From NCBI GenBank assembly GCA_020831525.1, contig JAFIGH010000048.1, positions 1-37,336 of the forward strand: a DNA stretch of 37,336 bases, given 5' to 3'. Positions 26,383 to 35,300 of this stretch are shown here, in pieces. Position 1 is the stretch's first letter. Each line of letters opens with the position of its first letter. A program made the translations under genes and the position numbers. The notes beneath the pieces were generated by a model, which worked only from the letters and a program-made list of their open reading frames with translations, was not told the DNA's origin and did not search any database. The stretch is from Opitutales bacterium (lineage in GTDB: Bacteria; Verrucomicrobiota; Verrucomicrobiia; Opitutales; Oceanipulchritudinaceae).

Positions 26383-29300
26383 TCACTGGCCGAGGATGTA
26401 GAACCGCCGGTCGCCCGCTCCGCCGGATTCCGGGTCGGCCCATTCGAGGACGTCGTGGGGTTCGAGGGTTCCGGATTCGAAGGGCTGCCAGGCGTCAAGG
26501 GTCTCGGAGACGAGGACTTCGTAGGGTTCGCCGGATTCGCCGAGGATCTGGATGCGCAGGGGGGCGGTTTCGACAATGCGGATAACGGGTTGGCCGAGGC
26601 GGCGGGCGCGCCACTCGACGGCGGCGGGATCGACGCCGGGCGGGGCGGCGAAACGGAGGGCTCCGGTTTCCGGCAGCGAGGCCGTGGTGAAGGGCACCCA
26701 CTCACCGCTCCCCGGTTCGCGCCAATCGAGGGCGTATTGGAAACCGGGGATGCCAACGAGATCGACCGCTTCGCCATCCGGGTCGGCGAGGGCCTGGGCG
26801 GACGCGGAATCGTAGTCGCGCACCCACACACGCGCTTCGCCAAGGCTTTCACCGCCGAAGGGATCGCTCACGCGGAAGGGAACCGTGTCCCAGCCGGCAA
26901 AGGCGGGTGGCGGTGCGTAGCGGAGGCGCTCCGGGCCAAGGTCAAGGGCGGCCCCGCCGGTGCTCGCGGCACCGGGCAGGCTGAGGGTGAGCGGATCGCC
27001 TTCGGCGTCCTCGGCAAGGGCGAGGAGGTCCGCCGCAACGATGTCGAGGGCGCGCCCGCGCGTCGCCGAAAAGGCGGGCGTGGTCGTAATGACGGGATCG
27101 GTGTTGACCGGGATAACCGAGACCGCGCGCACCGCCGTGGCTTCGCGGTTGGCACCGTCGCGGAGGGTGAATTCGATAACGCGGTCGCGCTCCGGCGGGT
27201 GGCGCTCGTCGTTTTCGTAGGTCACGAGGCGCATGAGTTCCTGCATGATCGTGTGGTCCGATTGTGCGGAAATGTCGATACGCAGGGTCTGCGTGGCGGG
27301 CAGGCCGACGGCGATGAGGCCGAGGTCCGCACCGTTGCGCCGCACGATGCCGCCGGCGATATCGTAGAGGCCGCTGCCGGAGGGGCCGGTGCCCAGGCGG
27401 AGGCGGTCGCCCGCGCTGCCGCCCGCAATGATCTGCGCGGTGAGGCGTCCGCCGGCAAATTGCAGTGGTTCGCCCACGGTGACATCGGCGGCGGGCACAA
27501 GGGGGATTGGAGGATCGCCTTCCGTCCACGTGAGGGCGGCGGGGTCGACGGTCACGGAGAGGTCGACGCGGAAGGGCAGGACCTCCACGGTGAAGGTGCG
27601 CGTGCCCGAGAGCGGGGGTTCACCGTCGTCGGTCACGCGCACGGTCACCGGATAGGTGGCCACGGGAACATCGCGCGAGGGCGTCCAGATGAAGAGGCCG
27701 GATGCGGGATTGATGGCCGTCCCCGCCGGAGCGCCCGCATCGAGGCTGAAGATGAGTTGGTTGGCCGGGATGTCGGGGTCGTTCGCGGCGATGACGAAGG
27801 CAACGGTTTCGTCCTGGTGTACCCGCTGGGCGGAAATGGGAAGAACCGTAGGCGGATGGTTGACCTCGAGGACCGTGAGCCGGAAGGTCTCCTCCGCCGA
27901 GAGCGACGGCCAGCCGTCATCGGTCACGCGCACGGTGATATACCACTCCGTTCCGCCGTGGGTCTCGGTCGTCTGCCATGTGATCCGCCCGGTCGAAGGG
28001 TTGATGGTCATGGCGGGCGGGATGTCGCCTTCGAGGGTGTGGGTGAGGGTCTGCGCCGGTTGGTCCGGGTCCGAGGCGGCGACGTCGAGGACGAACCGTT
28101 GCCGCTCGGGAATGGTCTGGTCGGCGATCGCCGCGATCTGCGGCGGGGCGTTGACAAGGGAGGTGGCGGTGGTGGCGTCGGGGGTGTCCGGAGCGTCTTC
28201 GACGTTACCGGCGGCGTCGCGGGCGCGGCTGTGGAAGGCGTAGGTCCGGCCCGGTTCGCCCTCGAAGAAGGCGGAGGTGGCCGTTGTGTTGCCAAGCCAA
28301 AGCTCGAAGGGGCCGCCGTCGGTGGATACATAAATGTCGTAGCCGACGACGCCGTTGGCATCGAGCCCACTCCATTGGACGAGGAAGCCGGGGTAGTTCT
28401 CGGCGGGCAGAGCGGTCACGGAGGAGACCGGTGCCGTCGTATCGATAAATTTATCGGGGCCGAAGACGAGTGTGTAGGTCCCGCCACCGCCGTGGTCCAC
28501 GAGGTGGAGGATGGATTCCTTGAGCGGGCGCAGACCCGGTCCGCGGAAGGTGCGGTCGGTGATCCAGGCGTTCGCGCCGGGCAGGAGGACGCGTCCGTCG
28601 GAGCGGATCACCTGTTGCAGGGGCATTTCACCGTTTGTCGGATCGGGCAGGCGGGTGTAGAACCAACCGGGCGGAACGGACCCGAGACTGAGCGTGACTG
28701 TTGGTTGGGCCGGAGAGGGCGTGGTCGAGAAAGCGCCTTGACCGATCCACCCGACCGACTCGACGTCGCCGTCCGTCCAATGGACTTCGACCGGGCGCGG
28801 GCCGACGGGAAAGCGGTCGCTCACGAGAAAGCCCCGGCGCGCGGGCATCCCGGACCGGACTTCGTCGACGAGCCCAAGGGTTTCGTGGATGGAGACGCCG
28901 CGGATGAGCGAGATACGCGGACTCTCGAAGGCATCGAGGTGAACAAAGGAGGCTTCGTAATCGATGAAGCGTCCCTGCAGGGTGGACTCCAGCCACCAGA
29001 TGGCGGAGCCGGTTGTGCCCGGCGCGATCTCCCCGAATTCAGCCGTGAGGCTCTCCCGCGCGGTCACCCCACCGACTTCGACGGAGACGATGCGGATGTC
29101 CACGGCGAGGCCCTGCTCGTTGGCAACGATTTCGGGCTGGGAGGTTTGAATACTGAGATCCCGCGCCGCGCCGTGGCCGACGTTGCGGGCCAGCACACCG
29201 AGGCTGAAGGGCACGGACGGCTCGACGACATCGGTGAAGGGATCGTTGGCGAAGACGTCGCGCTCGTGATAATAATCGAGTTGCAACTCGGGCTGAGGGT

Positions 29301-32300
29301 GGACGACGATTTCGACGGGATCGAGCGACACCGTCACGGGCACCCCGCCCTGGTCGTAGAAGAGCGTTCCGCCGATGGTGTAGGGCACCGGTTCGCCGCC
29401 GGGAGCGGCATCAAGGGCCGGGATGATGCGCCAGCTGCGGAGGTCTTCGCCGCCGTCGGGGAGGGGGTTGGCGGCGTCCGGATCGGACCATGTATTGTCG
29501 GCACCCGCGACCACGGCGAAGAGATCGCCCCGCCGTTCGCCCGTCGCATCGCGGATGGCGATATCGACAAAAATGTTTTCGAGGTCGACCCCGGAGTCGT
29601 TTTCGAGGCCGAGCCGGGCATCGAAACCAGTACGGGTGAGAACGGCTTCCTGAGTGATTTCCAAGGTGACGGTGGCGCATACGGGCCGCCGCTCTTCGCG
29701 CGTGAAGCGCTCGAAATAGAAATCGAAACCGGCGAACGGATCGGCGAAGCCGTCCACCTGGCTGTCGAGAAAGCTCTGCACGACGGCGGCGCTGAGGGCA
29801 TTGAATTCCGCGCGCGGAATGAAGTCGGTGCTGTCGCCGGGGGGGACGTCTTCGACTTCATGGATGTCGGCATCGGCGTAGTCCCATGTGCGGTTCCAGC
29901 GGTCGATGAAGCGGTGGGTTTCCTCGGCTGAGACGGCGGACGGGCGGGGCAAGTTGAGCAGGGCCGTGCGCTCGGCCAGGCTGATGCGCCGGGGAAGGGG
30001 ATCTCCGCTGTCGGCGGCGGCATCGAAGACTTCCATCCATGTGCGGATGGAACCGGTGTTGTCGCCCGCCACCCAGGCCTCGCTTCCGGTCATGAAGACG
30101 AGCCAGTCGCGGTAAAGCTGGATGCGTTCGAGGTAGGTGCGGAGGCCGTCCACCACACTGCTGCCGGCGGGATCGCCCCCGCCGTGGGTAGCGAAGCCCG
30201 GAGCGTAGGGGGCGGGCGCTCCGGCAGGCGACATGGTGCCAAAGGGAGAGACGTCGCCGAGGAGATCGTTCAGCGAGGAGAGGCAGGCGAGTATATCGCC
30301 CGCAAGATCGTCGCCGAGCGCGCCGAGGGCGGTCTTCGCGCAGCCGAAGGCGTCGCCTTCGCTGACACACAAAGCGATTCCCACGATGGCTTGCACGTTG
30401 TCGTCGAAGCTGGCAAGGAACTCGAGCAGTTCCTCGTCGCTGACGGGCGGCGAGCCCGGCGGGCGTTCGCCGAATGCGCGCTCCAGCAGCTCGGCGGCCT
30501 CGTCGAGGCGCGAGATCAGATCTTTGGCCGTGCCGAGGGCGCCGGCGGCGGCCTGCATTTTTTTCGTCCCCAGTTTGCCGCAATTGATAATGGGATCGAG
30601 GAGCGGGCCGAGGCAGTCGCCGACACCGCTGCCCCGTACCCACTCGCGGACTTGGGCGACACCGTCGAGGGCGTCCGAGATTGTTCCACGGAAGGCTTCC
30701 CCTGCGATCCGCCGGAAGCGTTGCCCCCCCGTCTCGGTCCAGCCGCCCCCGCCGGAGGTGTGGTGGACCGCGCGGCGCTGGCCGGAACCGGGGTGTCCGC
30801 GGAAGACCTGGGACTCCGGTTGCGGCGGGCGCGTCCGCTCCCGGCAGCTCTCCGGCGAGATGGCCGAGGAAGTCCGCCGGCGAATCCGCAGGTTGCCGCA
30901 TTCGTAAATGTAGTCCACCCGCGCGCGCCGGACACAGTCCGCGCCCGGGGGGGCTGAGGATTGCACGGCAAAGGGTCCGGAGGGGCTTTCCGCGCGCGTG
31001 AAGCGGACGGGAATGGTGCGGGAGGTCAGCGCGTCCAAATCGCCGATTTCCTCCGCCGCCGCGTCAACCGCGATGCCCGGGAGTTGGGGCAGGCGGAAGT
31101 GAACGTCGTCCGCGCGCACGAGGCCGTGGTTGGTGATGATGAAGTCCACCTGCACGCTGTCGCGGTTTTCGAGAAGGCTGTGCAGATCCACGGACTCGGG
31201 GTAAATCGTCACCACTGGTATCGGCACATTGGTTTCAAATTCGGTGCGGATGCGGATTTCGTAGCGGTCTTCAAACTCCACGGGAACCACTTCCCAAAAG
31301 GTCCGGACGGGTTCGTAGTTGAGAAAGGCCGACACTTCGGCGGTGTTGCCTGCGGCGATGAAGGCGGTGTTTTCAAACGGCAGGTGCCGCGTCGCTTCGA
31401 TGGTGACATCGTAGTGACCTTCGGGCAGGCCGTCGGTTTCGAACCTGCCGTCCGGTCCGGTCAATCCACTTGCCACGGGCGCGCCGGTGCGGGTGTCGTA
31501 GAGCGTGACGCGCGCCCCCTCGACCATCGGATTGCCCTCGGCGAAGTAGGTGAACTCGTTCTCCACGTCGACGGCGAATCCGCCGGTTTCCGTCGAAACA
31601 ACATCCAACACAAACGGAATCCGCGCGAAGGCGCCGTCCTCTTTTTCGCGCACGAGAATTTCTCCGGAGACCGTGCCCGAAGGGGTGTCGGCAGGCGGGC
31701 GGGCGGTCACGGTGAACTCCTGGTAATCGTCGGGCGCGATGGGATCGAGCGCGGTCACCGGAAGCGAGAGCCAGGGCAGCGGCGAGGCAAGGATCTCCAA
31801 CGGCCCGGACGCGGCTCCTCCGGTGTTGACGACGATCAGCCCGGTGTGCTTCGTTCGCCCGCGCACAACGTTGCCTTCGAGGCGTCGCGGATCGACCTCA
31901 AGTTTGGGCCGCTCGGCGAGGACGCGGAAATCGAGCGTGAGGACCGCCTCCGATCCGTCGGCGGCCACCAACGTAACCGGCACTTCGCCAAGGCCCTCAA
32001 TGTCGAGCGGGCTCACGACCAGTTCGGCTTCGAGGCTTCCCCCGGCGGGAAGGTCCGTGCCGTGGGGAAAGCGCACTTCCAGCCCGGCCAGACCCCCGCC
32101 GTCGAGGGGACCGGCGTGCAGACCGTGGAGATCGACGTTGCCGGGATTCGAGAGGGTGAAGGGCAGTACGGCATCCTCCCCGCCAGTGGTGAGGCGGGCT
32201 TCGAGCCGCCGCGGCTGGGCGTCGAAGCCGCGCAGGCGGACGCTGTCCTGGACGCTGAATTCGGCCGCACCTGGGTGCCCGGCACCGATCCCGAAGGTCC

Positions 32301-35300
32301 CGCTTTCGCGCAGCAACGGCTGCCAGACTTCGTTGAACTGGCCGTTTGCATCGGTGCGGAACTCAATGCGGCGCTCAAGCTCACCGCGCGTGATCCGCAC
32401 CACGACCGGCACGTTGGCGGCGGGCGAGCCGTCGGTTGCCTTGACCGCCGTGCCACTGAGCGGAATCGGCGTGCCGGCGGGCGCGTCGGTAATGGCGGCT
32501 TCGACGGTGGCAGTGTAAGCGGCGGCGACCTCCACGGGGTTGGCGCCCTGGCGGAGGTTGTTGTCGTTGCGCAGGTCGCGCATTCCGGCCGACGGATCGA
32601 CTTCGCCCGTCACCTGGAAGGTCCCCTCGATCCGGGGTGCCGGCACGGCGAGGGTCCGCTCCAGGATCTCTCCGCTTGTCAGGGAAATTTCGATACGCTC
32701 CTGGCCCACGAGGAAGCGGGTCGGGCGGGAAGGATCGTCGCTCACATAGACGCGGAGCGTGACCGGACCTTCGGCTGTTCCGGGCCCGTGGTTGGTCACA
32801 CGCAGGAGCACGTCCATGGTGGATTCGGTGAAGACGGCAGCGGGCGGCTCGACCGCCGTGAGGGCAAGGTCGGGCCGGGAAATCGAGGTGACGACAAGGT
32901 TGGCCGCGCCGGGCAAATGTTCGGCGGCGTAGACGTTGAAAACAACGGTCGCGGGCTGGTCCGGCACGGGCGCGGGCAAGGTGTCCACCGGCACGGAGGC
33001 GGAGGCCGCGCCGGGGGGCAGGGTGAGCCCGGCGGCATGCGCCACTTTGCCGGGAGCGTTGCTTTCGAGGGCCACGGTCAGGGCGGTGCCGTCCACCGGA
33101 TACCGGGTGACGGTCAGGGTCGCGGCGGCGGACGTCCCGGCGAGGGCCGACGGGGGATCGAAGCGCAGAGAGAGGTGCGGCGTGGTGTCGTCCACGACCG
33201 TGAGGGTGACCGTGTTGGAGACGGACACGGGATCGGCCGGGCGTCCGATCCGCGCGCGGAAATCGACCGTCTCGGCGCTGCCCTGAACGATCCCGCTCCG
33301 CGCCGAAACCGGCAGGTGCACGGCTTCCTGGCCGCCCTCGAAGAAAACCGCCCCCGCCAAAGGAACGAGATCCGGACGCGGGTTTTCAAGGCGGATCTCC
33401 TGTGGCAGAAGGTTGATGCCGGTGCGGCGGATGGTCAAAACGGTGCTTTCGCCGTTATTTCCGGTGCGAATGGTGTCCTCGCGCAACGAAAGTTCCAGGA
33501 GGGGCACTTTGGGATCGAAGACGGCCAACTCGGTTGAGGCGGAGAGGTGGCTGGCGGCTTCGGCGCGCAGGACCGCGACCGTGTTTCCGGTGGGCACGGG
33601 GGTGTTGGCGGCGCGCACGACCGCTTCGCCCTCTGTCTCTCCGGCGGGGATAAGGATCGACGGCGGAAGGTGCAGCCGCCCCGGCTGTGAAGCCTCCAGC
33701 CGGACGCGCAGGTCGGTGGCGCGCGGGTGTGGCACCGTTACCCGCAGGACAGTGCTTTCGCCTTCAGTCACGGCGGGTTCATCGAGGGACAGGGCGAGGG
33801 CGGCGCGGTCGGTGTCGCGCACCACAAGGTCGAGCACGGCCGGGGCAAAGCCATCGGCCGAGGCCGTTATCTGGGTGGCGCGGTCTCCGGCGGGAACACC
33901 GTCGGGAACGGGTGTAATGGGAATCCGGATACTGCGCTGTCCGGCGGGAAACTCCACGCTCTCCGGGGCGGTGGCGGACGACGGATCGGAGGCGGCGAGG
34001 GAAACGGTCAGCGGATTCGTCAGCGGCCCGGTGCGGAGGAGGCGGGGCCGCAGAGCGCTTTCACCGGCGTTTTCATCCACGGCGGCAGTGGCGGGCTCGA
34101 AGAAAAGCGCGGGCGACAGCGGAACGGGCGGGGAGAGAGCGCGGTTGTTTTGAGTGAACCATTCGTCGAGGGTCCGGTCTTCGTCGGCCTCCACCCGGAA
34201 ACGCACCGAACCGTGCGGGACCGCGCGGGGAAGATCCACCGTGACGGTGCGGAGCACGCTGTCGCCCGGGGCGATCGCTTGCGCCGCTGCGCTGTAGGCT
34301 TTGAGGAAGACGGCGTCCGCCCCGGAGGGACTGCTCTCGATGTAGAGGGTTTCGAGCCAATCTCCCGCCAAGGGTGCCGTGCCTTCGTTTGTCACGGTCC
34401 AGCTGACGGTCACCGGAGTGCCCGCCTGCACCGTTTCGGAGACAGTCAGCGCGCTCACGGCCAGATCGGGAAGTAATGGTTTTGCGATTTCAATTTCATG
34501 AATTGCGACCGACGCCATGGCGTTGCCCGCGAGATCGGTCAAGGCCGGGCCGATGCGCAGCGTGTGGAGCCCGGGAGTTTCCTGCTCGGCAAAGGTGACG
34601 CGGTAGGTGTCGGCGGCGATCCGCACGACGGTGGCGGCGGTCAGGGTGCCGCCGGGGGTTTCGAGTTCGAAGGCGCTCCGGGTCACCGAGCTGTTGGCCA
34701 TTTCTTTGCTGAAGGTGATGACAAACTGCGAGAATCGGTTCACCGGTCCCTCGGGGGTCACGGCGGTCACTTCCGGCGGGACCGGGCCGACGCCGTTGAG
34801 CGTGAGGGCGGTGGCGGTCTGCGCGGGCTCGTAGGTGACCCCTGCGGCCACATCGAGTCCGGACCAAGCGGTGAACCCGTCGGCGAGAACGGTGGCTTCG
34901 AAAAGCGTGTGCGCGTCGCCCACGGCGGGGTTGAGGTTCACGGTGACGAGGGAGAAGGCCCCCCGGAGGCGGGCAATGCCCGAGATCTCCACGCGGGGCA
35001 GTCCGGTGGAGTAGGCGCGGAAGGTCGTTTCGGCGTCGGCGGGGAGGGTGAGGTTGCCGGTGATGGTCAGAACATCCGGCGGAGCGGAGGAGGAGGCGCG
35101 GCGCATGTCGAGGCGGGCGGGACAGATGTGCCCCGTGAGGCTACCGGTGCCCTGCAGTTGGCCGGCCGCATCGATGGTGAGATCGGTGGTGAGCATTTGC
35201 CCGCCGCCGACGAGTTCGACGAAGACGCGCTTAAACATCGTGGCGGCAACCTCCGTGCCGACCTCGATGGTGCCGCCGTCGGTGGGTTCGAGGGCGGAGT

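Noticed and set aside
30660-30950. Possible compensating frameshifts in the Arg-rich part of the giant protein
   Set aside because: The alternative frames are no more protein-like, and the given frame keeps YIYECG, the Gly-rich linker and the following helices in continuity.
26455-33537. Long plus-strand open frames opposite the giant gene (for example 26455-29931 and 30961-33537)
   Set aside because: Same antisense effect. Their translations are compositionally biased, while the minus strand gives recognisable modules over the same stretch.
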